In this document: positions 1 through 9,714 of the stretch, one piece after another
Numbering within the stretch: position 1 is the stretch's first letter
Layout: every line of letters begins with the position of its first letter
DNA from: Streptomyces asoensis
GTDB lineage: Bacteria > Actinomycetota > Actinomycetes > Streptomycetales > Streptomycetaceae
DNA length: 64,000 bases
NCBI RefSeq assembly: GCF_013085465.1
Contig: NZ_CP049838.1
Location: 6,634,001 to 6,698,000 of the forward strand
Reading direction: 5' to 3'
Notes under the pieces: model-generated
Databases searched by the model: none
The model's input: only the letters and a program-made list of their open reading frames with translations
What the model was told of the DNA's origin: nothing
Translations under genes and position numbers: made by a program

Positions 1-262
1 TGTACGGCACCGCGAAGAAGCCGGCCGCGCCCGCCGCGTAGATCGCCGCGGGTACGGCGACGAAGGTGTACGCGGTGTACAGGTCGCCGCCGAGCAGGAA
101 CCAGGTGACCCAGGTGCCGAACGACCGGCCGCCGAGGCCCCATTCGTCGAGGCTGTCGTTCTCGGCCTTGCGCCAGCGCGCGGCCAGGAAGCCCATGACC
201 GTGACGGCCAGGAAGAAGAAGATGAAGACGGCGAGCGCGACGCCGTTCACGCCGTCCTTCAC
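1..262 (-). CDS. Sodium:solute symporter, N-terminal part (cut by window edge)
   Basis: The 87 visible residues start with a hydrophobic helix (residues about 8-27, VALAVFIFFFLAVTVMG-like), then a WR-K-AE-D-DEWGLGGRSFG loop and a second membrane segment with GGDLYTAYTF. This is the N-terminal signature of the sodium:solute symporter family (SSS; ActP/MctC-like monocarboxylate permeases). The protein would import a small organic acid with Na+ across the membrane; the substrate cannot be read here. The GTG start overlaps the stop of the DUF3311 gene by four bases (GTGA), so the two are translationally coupled. Pairing of a DUF3311 protein with an SSS permease is common in Streptomyces. The C-terminal part lies outside the window. 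Confidence 0.85.
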   Translation of the reverse strand, partial: MKDGVNGVALAVFIFFFLAVTVMGFLAARWRKAENDSLDEWGLGGRSFGTWVTWFLLGGDLYTAYTFVAVPAAIYAAGAAGFFAVPY

Positions 263-528
263 TCCGACGCACCACCCTTCGCGGAAGAAGAGCCCGCGCG
301 GCCGCGCTGGTCACGCTGCCACAGCTTGTACGCGGTCACGGTGAGCGCGGCGGAGAGGGGCACCCACAGCATCTGGTACCAGTAGAAGAAGGGGATCCCT
401 ATGAACGCCGGATCCACCTTCGCGTACGAACCCACCCACAGCATTGCCACGAAGGGTGCGATCAGACAGAGGGCGATGGCGACGCGCGCAGGCGTCACCA
501 CCGGTTCCCTCGTTTTCTCGTCGGACAT
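259..528 (-). CDS. DUF3311 small membrane protein
   Basis: An 89-residue protein with two predicted membrane helices (about residues 15-35 and 49-68) and a charged C-terminus. The FIGIPFFYWYQMLWV core is typical of DUF3311. It lies directly upstream of the SSS symporter gene and overlaps it by four bases, so it is probably a small accessory subunit or assembly factor of that permease; no biochemical role is established to my knowledge. The ATG is the first start giving the family length, and the long upstream extension of the frame is antisense to dasR and is not real. Confidence 0.85.
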   Translation of the reverse strand: MSDEKTREPVVTPARVAIALCLIAPFVAMLWVGSYAKVDPAFIGIPFFYWYQMLWVPLSAALTVTAYKLWQRDQRGRAGSSSAKGGASE

Positions 529-641
529 CGGCGGCTCCGTCCCCTCACTCTGATCGCCTTGATCACAGATGTAATGCGCAGGCAATGTAAGTGACGGATA
601 AGCCCAGCGGAAGACCCTCCACAGACCCTCTACGCGGTGGG

Positions 642-1719
<1,078 letters not shown>

Positions 1720-1780
1720 GGTCCAGAGATCGAGGTCCCGGCCCGTGGGCGGGGGGTGTGGCATCCCTGAGGAGGATGGC

Positions 1781-3061
1781 GTGAAGCGCAAGCTGATAGC
1801 CGCGATCGGTATCGCGGGCATGATGGTCTCCATCGCGGCGTGCGGGGACGACAGTGGCAGCGGGGACTCGAAGGGCACCGACGCCAAGGAGCTGACGGTC
1901 TGGCTGACCGTCGACGCGCAGAACAACTGGCCCGAGCTGGTGAAGGCGGCCGACGCGGCGGTGCAGAAGGCGCACCCCGGCGTCAAGATCAACCACGAGT
2001 ACTACGGCTGGCCGGACAAGAACGCCAAGCTGGACGCGGTTCTCGCCACCGACAAGGCCCCCGACGTCGTCGAGATGGGCAACACCGAGATGCTCGGCTA
2101 CATGGTCAAGGGCGCCTTCGCCCCCCTCGACGCCGCCAAGTTCGACAACTCCTCCGCCTGGCTCGACGGCCTCAAGGCCTCGGTGACCTACGACGGCAAG
2201 ACCTACGGCGTCCCGTACTACGCGGGCGGCCGGGTCGCCAACTGGCGCAAGGACCTCTTCGCCTCGGCGGGCGTCAAGACCACGCCGAAGACGTACACCG
2301 AGCTGACCGCCGCCCTGGACAAGGTCCAGAAGAAGGAGGGCGACAAGTTCTCCGCCTGGTACCAGCCCACCCGTGACTGGTACGCGGCCATGTCCTTCGT
2401 CTACGACGCCGGCGGCTCGATCGCCAAGGAGGAGGGCGGCGAGTGGAAGGCCAACCTCTCCTCGCCCGAGTCCGTCAAGGGCCTCACCGAGTTCAAGAAC
2501 GTCCTCGACAAGTACATGCACGGCGACAAGACCAAGGACGAGTCCGACCGTTACATCGTCTACGGCCAGGGCAAGTCCGGCATGATCTTCGCCCCCGCCT
2601 GGGAGGGCGCGACCGCCGCGGCGAAGGAGAACGACAAGACCGGCAAGCTCGCGAACAACGTCGAGAACTTCGTGATGCCCGGCCCGTCCGGCAAGAACCT
2701 CCCCGTCTTCCTGGGCGGCTCCGACCTCGCCGTCCCGGTGAAGTCGGACGCGCAGGCCCTCGCCGCCGAGTGGATCAACGCGTTCACCGGCCCGTCCGGC
2801 CAGAAGGGCCTGATCGCCAAGGGCAACCTGCCCAACAACAAGACCGACCTCGCGACCCTCAAGAGCGATCCGGCCACCGCGGTCCCGGCCACCGCCGCCG
2901 AGTCCAACTGGTTCGTCCCGATGGCTCCCGGCTGGGGCCAGGTCGAGAAGGCCCAGGTGCTCCAGACCATGCTCCAGAGCATCGGCACCGGCAAGAAGAC
3001 GGTCGAGGCCGCCGCGAAGGACGCGGACGCCGCGATCGACAAGGTCATCAACACCAAGTGA
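1781..3061 (+). CDS. dasA: Chitobiose ABC transporter substrate-binding lipoprotein DasA
   Basis: 426 residues. The lipoprotein signal peptide ends SIAAC with Cys21 as the lipidated residue, followed by a Gly/Ser/Asp tether and a CUT1-family sugar-binding fold. DasA binds chitobiose (GlcNAc2) outside the membrane and passes it to DasBC (known in S. coelicolor). The GTG start is preceded by GAGGAGG; an upstream in-frame start lies in the promoter region and would precede the signal peptide. First gene of dasABC-dasD and separated from dasB by a strong hairpin. No ATPase is encoded here; the shared MsiK ATPase normally energises this transporter. Confidence 0.96.
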   Translation: MKRKLIAAIGIAGMMVSIAACGDDSGSGDSKGTDAKELTVWLTVDAQNNWPELVKAADAAVQKAHPGVKINHEYYGWPDKNAKLDAVLATDKAPDVVEMGNTEMLGYMVKGAFAPLDAAKFDNSSAWLDGLKASVTYDGKTYGVPYYAGGRVANWRKDLFASAGVKTTPKTYTELTAALDKVQKKEGDKFSAWYQPTRDWYAAMSFVYDAGGSIAKEEGGEWKANLSSPESVKGLTEFKNVLDKYMHGDKTKDESDRYIVYGQGKSGMIFAPAWEGATAAAKENDKTGKLANNVENFVMPGPSGKNLPVFLGGSDLAVPVKSDAQALAAEWINAFTGPSGQKGLIAKGNLPNNKTDLATLKSDPATAVPATAAESNWFVPMAPGWGQVEKAQVLQTMLQSIGTGKKTVEAAAKDADAAIDKVINTK

Positions 3062-3068
3062 CCTGAGA

Positions 3069-3115
3069 GCAGGGCCCCGTCGCCCCCGGAGGGCTTCATC
3101 GGGGCGGGGCCCTGC
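3069..3115 (+). terminator. Stem-loop between dasA and dasB (attenuator)
   Basis: Perfect 11-bp arms (GCAGGGCCCCG at 3069-3079 and CGGGGCCCTGC at 3105-3115) start 8 bases after the dasA stop. No T-run follows, so it probably stabilises the dasA transcript or partly terminates, giving more binding protein than permease, as in other sugar ABC operons. Confidence 0.75.
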
Positions 3116-3180
3116 CTCCCGTACGACCCGTACGGGGCTTCGCCTTCGTACGACCCGAGGGACCGCTGAGGAGCGCGCGG

Positions 3181-4167
3181 ATGAGTGCCGCAGACACGAC
3201 CACTGCCAAAGTGCCGCCGACGCGGCAGTCGCCGCCACCACCACCCGTGGTGCCAAGACCACGCGGCCGCCGGAGTTCCGGCGGGGCCGCGACCCCCTGG
3301 CTGCTCCTCGCCCCCTGCCTGCTGGTCCTCGCCCTGGTGATGGGCTATCCGCTGGTCCGGCTGGTCACCCTCTCCTTCCAGAAGTTCGGGCAGTCCCAGC
3401 TGTGGGGCTTCCAGCCGGCCGAGTCGGTCGGCTTCGACAACTTCACGGGCGTGCTGGGCGACGGCGAGTTCTGGCAGGTCGTCATCCGCACGATCGTCTT
3501 CGCGGCCGGCTGCGTGATCTTCACGATGGTCATCGGGATGCTGATCGCGCTGCTCCTCCAGCGGGTCTCCGGCTGGGTGAAGACCCTGGTGAACATCGCG
3601 CTCGTGGCCGGCTGGGGCATGCCGGTCATCGTCGCCACCACCGTCTTCAAGTGGCTGTTCGACGCCGACTACGGCATCCTCAACGCGGTCCTGAGCAGGC
3701 TGCCGGGCGTCGAGCTGATCGGCCACAACTGGTTCGCCAGCGGCCCGCAGGGGCTGGCGGTCATCATGCTCCTGGTCGTCTGGGGCGCCGTGCCCTTCGT
3801 GGTCATCACCCTCAGCGCCGGCCTCACCCAGGTCCCGGCCGAACTGGAGGAGGCCGCCCGCCTCGACGGCGCGGGCGCCTGGGGCGTCTTCCGGTACGTC
3901 ACCCTGCCCATCCTCAAGCCGATCATCGTGATGCTCACGACCCTGTCGGTCATCTGGGACATGGGCGTCTTCCCCCAGGTCTTCGTCATGCGCAACGGAC
4001 ACCCGGAAGCCGAGTTCCAGATCCTGACGACGTACTCCTACGACCGCGCCTTCGTCGTCAACGACTACGGACAGGGCTCGGCGATCGCCCTGATCACCGT
4101 GTTGCTGCTGCTCGGGGTGGTCGCCGTCTACATGCGCCAGATGCTGAAGATCGGAGAGGTCGAATGA
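3181..4167 (+). CDS. dasB: Chitobiose ABC transporter permease DasB
   Basis: 328 residues with a Pro-rich cytoplasmic N-terminus (about 1-35) and six predicted membrane helices, typical of MalF-like CUT1 permeases. The EAA loop that docks the ATPase is at about 221-245 (ELEEAARLDGAGAWGVFRY). Forms the channel with DasC. The gene starts 119 bp after dasA, beyond the hairpin, with GAGGAGCG before the ATG, and its stop overlaps the dasC start (ATGA). Confidence 0.95.
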   Translation: MSAADTTTAKVPPTRQSPPPPPVVPRPRGRRSSGGAATPWLLLAPCLLVLALVMGYPLVRLVTLSFQKFGQSQLWGFQPAESVGFDNFTGVLGDGEFWQVVIRTIVFAAGCVIFTMVIGMLIALLLQRVSGWVKTLVNIALVAGWGMPVIVATTVFKWLFDADYGILNAVLSRLPGVELIGHNWFASGPQGLAVIMLLVVWGAVPFVVITLSAGLTQVPAELEEAARLDGAGAWGVFRYVTLPILKPIIVMLTTLSVIWDMGVFPQVFVMRNGHPEAEFQILTTYSYDRAFVVNDYGQGSAIALITVLLLLGVVAVYMRQMLKIGEVE

Positions 4168-5030
4168 GCGCCGTTGCCTCCGAGGCGAGCCGGGCGGGAA
4201 GCCGGTCCGGGCGCCGCAGGTCGAAGTCCGGCTGGAACCTCCTGGGCCTGCTCGTCTTCGCCGTCGCGGGCTTCCCCGTCTACTGGATGCTGAACACCGC
4301 GTTCAAGCCGGCGAAGGACGCCATCGATCCGGACCCGAGCCTGCTGCCGACGGGAATCACCCTCGACAACTTCAGCCGCGCGCTGCACATCGCCGACTTC
4401 TGGGGCCCGGTGGGCCGCAGCCTGCTCGTCTCCCTGGCGGTCGTCGCGATCGGCGTCGTCGTCGGCATGCTGGCCGCCCTGGCCATCTCCCGGTTCGCCT
4501 TCCGCGGCCGCAAGATCGTGATCGTGGGCATCCTGGCCGTCCAGATGGTCCCGCTGGTCGCCATGATCATCCCGGTCTTCCTGCTCCTGAACGACCTGGG
4601 CCAGTACGACAAGCTCTCCGGCCTGATCCTCACGTACCTGACCTTCATCCTCCCCTTCACGGTGTGGACGCTGCGCGGCTTCATCGTCAACATCCCGAAG
4701 GAGCTGGAGGAGGCCGCGATGGTCGACGGCTGCTCCCGCACCGGGGCCTTCGTCCGGGTGGTCTTCCCCCTGCTGGCCCCGGGCATGGTCGCCACCTCGG
4801 TCTACGGCTTCATCCAGGCCTGGAACGAGTACCTCTACGCCCTGATGCTGCTCAGCCAGAAGAACCAGACGGCCACCGTCTGGCTCAGCAACTTCTCCAC
4901 CAAGCACGGCACCGAGTACGCCCCGATGATGGCCGGCGCCACGATGATGGCCCTACCGATCGTCGCCCTGTTCCTCCTCGTCCAGCGCAAGATGGCCGCG
5001 GGGCTGACCGCGGGCGCCGTGAAGGGATAA
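4164..5030 (+). CDS. dasC: Chitobiose ABC transporter permease DasC
   Basis: 288 residues, MalG-like CUT1 permease: a basic N-terminus, six predicted helices, and the EAA loop ELEEAAMVDGCSRTGAF in the second half. Heterodimer partner of DasB in the inner membrane. The start overlaps the dasB stop by four bases and dasD follows 8 bp after the stop, so dasB-dasC-dasD is one translation-coupled block. Confidence 0.95.
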   Translation: MSAVASEASRAGSRSGRRRSKSGWNLLGLLVFAVAGFPVYWMLNTAFKPAKDAIDPDPSLLPTGITLDNFSRALHIADFWGPVGRSLLVSLAVVAIGVVVGMLAALAISRFAFRGRKIVIVGILAVQMVPLVAMIIPVFLLLNDLGQYDKLSGLILTYLTFILPFTVWTLRGFIVNIPKELEEAAMVDGCSRTGAFVRVVFPLLAPGMVATSVYGFIQAWNEYLYALMLLSQKNQTATVWLSNFSTKHGTEYAPMMAGATMMALPIVALFLLVQRKMAAGLTAGAVKG

Positions 5031-5038
5031 CGCCCCCG

Positions 5039-6562
5039 ATGACGACAATCGCCAGCGGCACCGACACTCTCACCCGTGACGCCCTGACGGTCCTCCAACC
5101 CGGCTTCCCCGGCACCACCGCCCCCGACTGGCTGCTGCGCCGCCTGGGCGAGGGCCTGGCGTCGGTGGGCCTGTTCGGCCGGAACATCGCCTCGCCGGAA
5201 CAACTCGCCTCGCTGACAGCGCAGTTGCGCGCGGAGCGGGACGACGTCCTGGTCGCGATCGACGAGGAGGGCGGAGACGTCACGCGCCTGGAGGTGCGCA
5301 CCGGCTCCAGCTTCCCCGGCAACCACGCGCTGGGCGCGGTGGACGACGTCTCGCTCACGCTGGAGGTGGCCGCGGAGCTGGGCCGCCGCCTCGCGGAGTG
5401 CGGCGTCAACCTCAACTGGGCGCCCTCCGCCGACGTGAACTCCAACCCCGCGAACCCGGTCATCGGGGTCCGCTCCTTCGGCGCCGACCCCGGACTGGTC
5501 GCCCGGCACACCGCCGCCTACGTCACCGGCCTTCAGTCGGCGGGCGTGGCGGCCTGCACCAAGCACTTCCCGGGGCACGGCGACACGGCCGTCGACTCCC
5601 ACCACGCGCTCCCGCGCATAGACGCCGACCCCGCGGTCCTGACGGAACGCGAACTGACCCCGTTCCGCGCCGCCATCGCCGCCGGCACCCGCGCCGTGAT
5701 GAGCGCGCACATCCTGGTCCCCGCCCTGGACCCGGCCCGACCGGCGACACTGTCCCCGCGCATCCTCACCACCCTGCTCCGCGAGGAACTCGGCTACGAC
5801 GGCCTGATCGTCACCGACGGCATGGAGATGCAGGCCGTCGCCGCGACCTACGGCATCGAGCGCGGCAGCGTCCTGGCCGTCGCGGCCGGCGCCGACGCCA
5901 TCTGCGTGGGCGGCGGCCTGGCGGACGACGAGACGGTACGCCGCCTGCGCGACGCCCTGGTCACCGCCGTCCGCACGGGCGAACTCCCCGAGCAACGCCT
6001 CGCGGACGCGGCGGAACGGGTGCGGACACTGGCCCGCTGGACGGCTCCGGGGCGCGCGGCCGCGGCCGGCACCGGCGAGGGGACGCGCGCGGGCCGGAGC
6101 GCCGGGCGAGCCGATGTCGGGCTGATCGCCGCCCGCCGGGCGCTGCGCCTCACTGGCGACGACGTCTTCACCCCGCTCACCGACCCGCCGTTCGTCGCCG
6201 CGCTCACCCCGGTCGCGAACATCGCCGTCGGTGACGAGACCCCGTGGGGCGTGGCCGCTGAGCTGGGCCGGCTGCTGCCGGGGACGGAGACCGGCAGCTT
6301 CGCGGGCACGGACGCGGGACACGCGGCGCTGGTCGCGGCGGGGGAGCGGCGGATCGTCGCCGTGGTCCGTGACGAGCACCGGCATCCCTGGATGGCGGCG
6401 GCCCTCGACACCCTCCTCACGGCGCGCCCGGACACGGTCGTCGTCGAGATGGGCGTCCCCCAGGCCCCGCCCCGCGGCGCCCTGCACATCGCCACCCACG
6501 GCGCGGCCCGGGTGTGCGGCCGCGCGGCGGCGGAGGTCATCGCGGCCGGCACGCACGCCTGA
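5039..6562 (+). CDS. dasD: Glycoside hydrolase family 3 beta-N-acetylglucosaminidase DasD
   Basis: 507 residues. The N-terminal two thirds is a GH3 NagZ-type barrel with KHFPGHGDT (about residue 175, holding the His of the catalytic His-Asp dyad) and GLIVTDGMEM (about 257-266, nucleophile Asp); a C-terminal alpha/beta domain follows. No signal peptide is visible, so it should act in the cytoplasm and split chitobiose delivered by DasABC into GlcNAc. Codes 8 bp after dasC; the stop is followed by a 22-bp-stem terminator shared with convergent nagB. Upstream parts of the frame are dasC shadow. Confidence 0.93.
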   Translation: MTTIASGTDTLTRDALTVLQPGFPGTTAPDWLLRRLGEGLASVGLFGRNIASPEQLASLTAQLRAERDDVLVAIDEEGGDVTRLEVRTGSSFPGNHALGAVDDVSLTLEVAAELGRRLAECGVNLNWAPSADVNSNPANPVIGVRSFGADPGLVARHTAAYVTGLQSAGVAACTKHFPGHGDTAVDSHHALPRIDADPAVLTERELTPFRAAIAAGTRAVMSAHILVPALDPARPATLSPRILTTLLREELGYDGLIVTDGMEMQAVAATYGIERGSVLAVAAGADAICVGGGLADDETVRRLRDALVTAVRTGELPEQRLADAAERVRTLARWTAPGRAAAAGTGEGTRAGRSAGRADVGLIAARRALRLTGDDVFTPLTDPPFVAALTPVANIAVGDETPWGVAAELGRLLPGTETGSFAGTDAGHAALVAAGERRIVAVVRDEHRHPWMAAALDTLLTARPDTVVVEMGVPQAPPRGALHIATHGAARVCGRAAAEVIAAGTHA

Positions 6563-6570
6563 GCACCACC

Positions 6571-6618
6571 ACGACGAAGGCGCCGGGCTCCTGGAGAGGA
6601 GCCCGGCGCCTTCGTCGT
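6571..6618. terminator. Bidirectional terminator between dasD and nagB
   Basis: Perfect 22-bp inverted repeat (6571-6592 and 6597-6618) around a GGAG tetraloop, in the gap between two convergent genes. It should end transcripts from both sides. Confidence 0.93.
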
Positions 6619-6638
6619 CGTCAGTCGTGGCGACGCCC

Positions 6639-7424
6639 TCAGATGCCCTGCCACGCGGGCTTGTTGGCGTACGTGTGCCGGAAGTACTCCGCGAGCTTCA
6701 GCTTGGACGCGGCGGCCTCGTCGACGACGACCGTCGCGTGCGGGTGCAGCTGGAGCGCGGAGGCCGGGCACACCGCGGCGACCGGCCCCTCGACGGTGGC
6801 CGCGACGGCGTCCGCCTTGCCCTCCCCGGTGGCGAGCAGCACCAGGTGCCGCGCCTCCAGGATCGTGCCGATGCCCTGCGTGATGACGTGGTGCGGGACC
6901 TGCTCGATGTCGCCGTCGAAGAAGCGCGCGTTGTCGACGCGGGTCTGCTCGGTGAGCGTCTTGATCCGGGTGCGCGAGGCCAGCGAGGAGCACGGCTCGT
7001 TGAACCCGATGTGCCCGTCGGTGCCGATCCCGAGCAGCTGGAGGTCCACTCCGCCGGCCGCGGCCAGCGCGCGGTCGTACGCCTCGCACGCGGCCTGCAC
7101 GTCCGTGGCCGTGCCGTCCGGCCCGAGGAAGGCCTCCATGCCGATGCCCAGCGGCTCCAGCACCTCACGCCGCAGCACCGAACGGTAGGACTCGGGGTGC
7201 TCGGCGGGCAGGCCCACGTACTCGTCGAGCTGGGCGATCCGCGCCCGCGCGGTGTCCACCGATCCGGTGCGCGCCTCGGCCGCCAGCGCCTGGTAGATGG
7301 GCAGCGGGGTGGAGCCGGTGGCCACGCCGAGCAGGGCGTCCGGCTTGCGCCGCAGGAGCTGCGCCATGGCCTCGGCGATGAGCTCGCCGCCCGACCGGGC
7401 GTCCGCAACGATGACAACTTCCAC
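6639..7424 (-). CDS. nagB: Glucosamine-6-phosphate deaminase NagB
   Basis: 261 residues with the family motifs LDEYVGL (catalytic Asp region) and GIGTDGHIGFNEP. Converts GlcN-6-P to fructose-6-P and ammonia, feeding chitin-derived sugar into glycolysis and controlling the DasR ligand pool. The GTG at 7424 gives the length usual for Streptomyces NagB; a further in-frame GTG at 7451 would add nine residues. A dre site lies 47 bp upstream, so it belongs to the DasR regulon. Confidence 0.95.
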   Translation of the reverse strand: MEVVIVADARSGGELIAEAMAQLLRRKPDALLGVATGSTPLPIYQALAAEARTGSVDTARARIAQLDEYVGLPAEHPESYRSVLRREVLEPLGIGMEAFLGPDGTATDVQAACEAYDRALAAAGGVDLQLLGIGTDGHIGFNEPCSSLASRTRIKTLTEQTRVDNARFFDGDIEQVPHHVITQGIGTILEARHLVLLATGEGKADAVAATVEGPVAAVCPASALQLHPHATVVVDEAAASKLKLAEYFRHTYANKPAWQGI

Positions 7425-7470
7425 GCTGGCCTGCCGTTCTGAGAGGGGCACGGGGGGCCCGGAAGGGCGA

Positions 7471-7486
7471 TGTGGTTTAGACCAAT
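7471..7486. promoter_or_regulatory. dre site (DasR operator) of nagB
   Basis: TGTGGTTTAGACCAAT keeps the TGGT-N-TAGACCA core of the dre palindrome (12 of 16 matches) and lies 47 bp upstream of the nagB start. Confidence 0.85.
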
Positions 7487-7687
7487 CTAGGAGGCCAATC
7501 TAACAGAGTCGACAGTGTCCGTCTTGGGGCGCTGGAGGGGGGAGGCGGTCGGCTCCGGAGCAGATCGCGGAAAATGCCCCGCGCAACTGGCCCCGCGCGG
7601 GAACCCGCACAGGCTAGGCTGCGTTGTGGATGTCAGAGCGTCCGAATACCCACAACAACGAACGACCTTCCACACATGGACACCCCT

Positions 7688-7703
7688 AGTGGTCTAGTCC
7701 ACA
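7688..7703. promoter_or_regulatory. Second dre site, 280 bp upstream of the PdtaS-like kinase gene
   Basis: AGTGGTCTAGTCCACA matches the dre consensus at 13 of 16 positions and is nearly self-complementary. It is about 260 bp from the nagB start and 279 bp before the kinase start. It may help repress nagB by cooperative binding or govern a transcript running into the kinase gene. Confidence 0.8.
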
Positions 7704-7982
7704 ATGGAGGGGAGCGAGACACAGAACTTCCGTCTTCCCCGCACAGGAGGGCGGACCGAGGACCCGGAGCTCTCTGCCCTGACTGCCCCGGCTCCTCACC
7801 GTCGGTCGACGGGACCGCACACCCCGCGGCCGATATTGCTCCGGGCTGCGGTGCCGGGAGGGTTGAGGGTCCCTCTCAGGCGCCGCGGCCCGCGGGTGTT
7901 TCCGGGCCCGGGCCTCATACGGCCGACCGCGCGCCGCCGCCAGGTTTAGGCCCCGCACAAACCCACGGGTACGCTCGCAGAC

Positions 7983-9458
7983 GTGCCCTCCATGAACGAA
8001 CTCGTACGCCAGCACACCGCACTCGACGACTCCGACCTCGAGTGGCTCCACCTGCTGGTCTCGGAGTGGCAGCTGCTCTCCGACCTCTCCTTCGCCGACC
8101 TGGTCCTGTGGGTCCCCACCCGGGACGGCACCCGCTATGTCTCCGTCGCCCAGATGCGGCCCAACACCGGCCCGACCTCGTACCAGGACGACATGGTCGG
8201 CCACCTCGTCCCGCGCGGCCGCCGCCCGCTTCTCGACGCCGCCCTGGACGAGGGCCGGATCGTGCGCGAGGGCGACCCGGAGTGGCGCGAGGAGGTCCCC
8301 GTCCGGGTCGAGTCGATCCCCGTACGGCGTGAGGGCCGGGTCCTCGGGGTCATCGCCCGCAACACCAACCTGCTCACCGTGCGCACCCCCAGCCGCTTGG
8401 AGCTCACCTACCTCCAGAGCGCCTCCGACCTCGCACAGATGATCGCGGCCGGGTCCTTCCCGTTCCCCAACCAGCAGATGGACATGGACGCCGCCCCGCG
8501 CGTCGGCGACGGCCTGATCCGCGTCGACGGCGACGGAATCGTCCAGTACGCCTCCCCGAACGCGCTGTCGGCCTACCACCGCATGGGCCTCGCCTCCGAC
8601 CTGGTCGGCCAGCACCTCGGTCTGACCACCGCCGAACTCGCCCCGACCCGGGGTCCGGTCGACGAGGCGCTCGCCAAGGTCGCCAGCGGCTGGGCGCCCC
8701 GCGAGTTCGAGATCGAGGCCAAGGACGGGGTCATCCAGTTCCGGGCCATTCCGCTCAAGCCGAAGGGCACCCGCATCGGCGCGCTCGTGCTGCTCCGTGA
8801 CGTCACCGAACTGCGCCGTCGCGAGCGTGAGTTGATCACCAAGGACGCGACCATCCGGGAGATCCACCACCGGGTGAAGAACAACCTCCAGACGGTGGCG
8901 GCCCTGTTGCGCCTCCAGGCCCGGCGTATCGAGTCCGAGCGCGGCCGGGAGGCGCTGGAGGAGGCGGTCCGCCGGGTCGGCTCGATCGCCATCGTGCATG
9001 AGACGCTGTCTCAGAACCTGGACGAGCGGGTGGAGTTCGACGAGATCGCCGACCGGGTGCTGGCGATGGTCGCCGAGATCTCGCCGGGCAAGGTCGCCGG
9101 CCGGCGTAGCGGACGCTTCGGCATCCTGGACGCCGAGGTCGCCACCCCGCTGTCCATGGTCCTCACCGAGATCCTCCAGAACGCCCTGGAGCACGGCTTC
9201 GTCGAGGGCGACACCGGCACGGTCGAGGTCTCCGCGGTCCGCGGCGGCACCACGAAGGAGACCCGCCTCCTGGTCACCGTCCAGGACGACGGCGTGGGGC
9301 TGCCCGAGGGCTTCGACCCGCACACCTCCGGCAACCTCGGCCTCCAGATCGTACGGACGCTGGTGGAGGGTGAGTTGGGCGGAACCTTCGACATGGTCCC
9401 GGGGCCGGAGCGCGGCACTCAGGTGATCCTGGACATCCCGGTGCGCGCACAGAAGTAG
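7983..9458 (+). CDS. PdtaS-like cytoplasmic sensor histidine kinase
   Basis: 491 residues, no membrane helices. An N-terminal GAF-like H_kinase_N domain (about 1-150), a PAS domain (about 165-275), a HisKA_2 helix with the phospho-acceptor in EIHHRVKNNLQTVAALL (about 293-310), and a HATPase domain with LTEILQNALEHGF (N box) and DDGVGLPEGF (G box). Same layout as mycobacterial PdtaS, which signals to the RNA-binding antiterminator PdtaR; that partner is not in this window. The GTG start follows a short leader without a strong Shine-Dalgarno. The stop codon lies in the first copy of a 15-bp tandem repeat. Confidence 0.9.
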   Translation: MPSMNELVRQHTALDDSDLEWLHLLVSEWQLLSDLSFADLVLWVPTRDGTRYVSVAQMRPNTGPTSYQDDMVGHLVPRGRRPLLDAALDEGRIVREGDPEWREEVPVRVESIPVRREGRVLGVIARNTNLLTVRTPSRLELTYLQSASDLAQMIAAGSFPFPNQQMDMDAAPRVGDGLIRVDGDGIVQYASPNALSAYHRMGLASDLVGQHLGLTTAELAPTRGPVDEALAKVASGWAPREFEIEAKDGVIQFRAIPLKPKGTRIGALVLLRDVTELRRRERELITKDATIREIHHRVKNNLQTVAALLRLQARRIESERGREALEEAVRRVGSIAIVHETLSQNLDERVEFDEIADRVLAMVAEISPGKVAGRRSGRFGILDAEVATPLSMVLTEILQNALEHGFVEGDTGTVEVSAVRGGTTKETRLLVTVQDDGVGLPEGFDPHTSGNLGLQIVRTLVEGELGGTFDMVPGPERGTQVILDIPVRAQK

Positions 9459-9499
9459 CGGGCACGGGAGTAGCGGGCACGGGAGTGGCGGGCACGGGA
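9455..9499. repeat. Three tandem 15-bp repeats across the kinase stop codon
   Basis: GTAGCGGGCACGGGA occurs at 9455-9469 and 9470-9484, and with one change at 9485-9499. The stop codon TAG of the kinase gene is in copy 1 and recurs in copy 2, so loss of copies would not extend the protein. A second short repeat (CAGGTGACGGCG) follows at about 9509-9535. Confidence 0.85.
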
Positions 9500-9567
9500 C
9501 GGCGCGGACAGGTGACGGCGCGGGCAGGTGACGGCGTGTGCAGATGGTGTGTGGGTGCACAGCAAGA

Positions 9568-9596
9568 AGCCCCGGACCGTTCAGGGGTCCGGGGCT
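9568..9596. terminator. Bidirectional terminator between the kinase gene and wblE
   Basis: Perfect 11-bp arms AGCCCCGGACC (9568-9578) and GGTCCGGGGCT (9586-9596) with a 7-base loop, located between two convergent genes. Confidence 0.88.
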
Positions 9597-9714
9597 CGAA
9601 TGCTCGTTGCCAGCTTGTGCTGCGCATCGGGGGTACTGCGCGCTGCGGCTCGGGGGCGGGAGATGCGTACTCGCTGTACGCGCCGCCAAGCTCAGGCTTG
9701 CGGGGCGGGTGTTG

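Larger units (their letters stand above)
7425..7982. other. Long intergenic region between nagB and the PdtaS-like kinase gene
   Basis: 558 bases without a convincing gene. It holds two dre sites (7471-7486 and 7688-7703); the rest is GC-rich and shows no clear RNA gene. Short open frames here lack ribosome-binding sites and codon bias. Confidence 0.7.

Noticed and set aside
7487..7675. 62-codon minus-strand frame in the nagB-kinase gap
   Set aside because: Overlaps regulatory DNA, lacks a ribosome-binding site and shows no codon bias.
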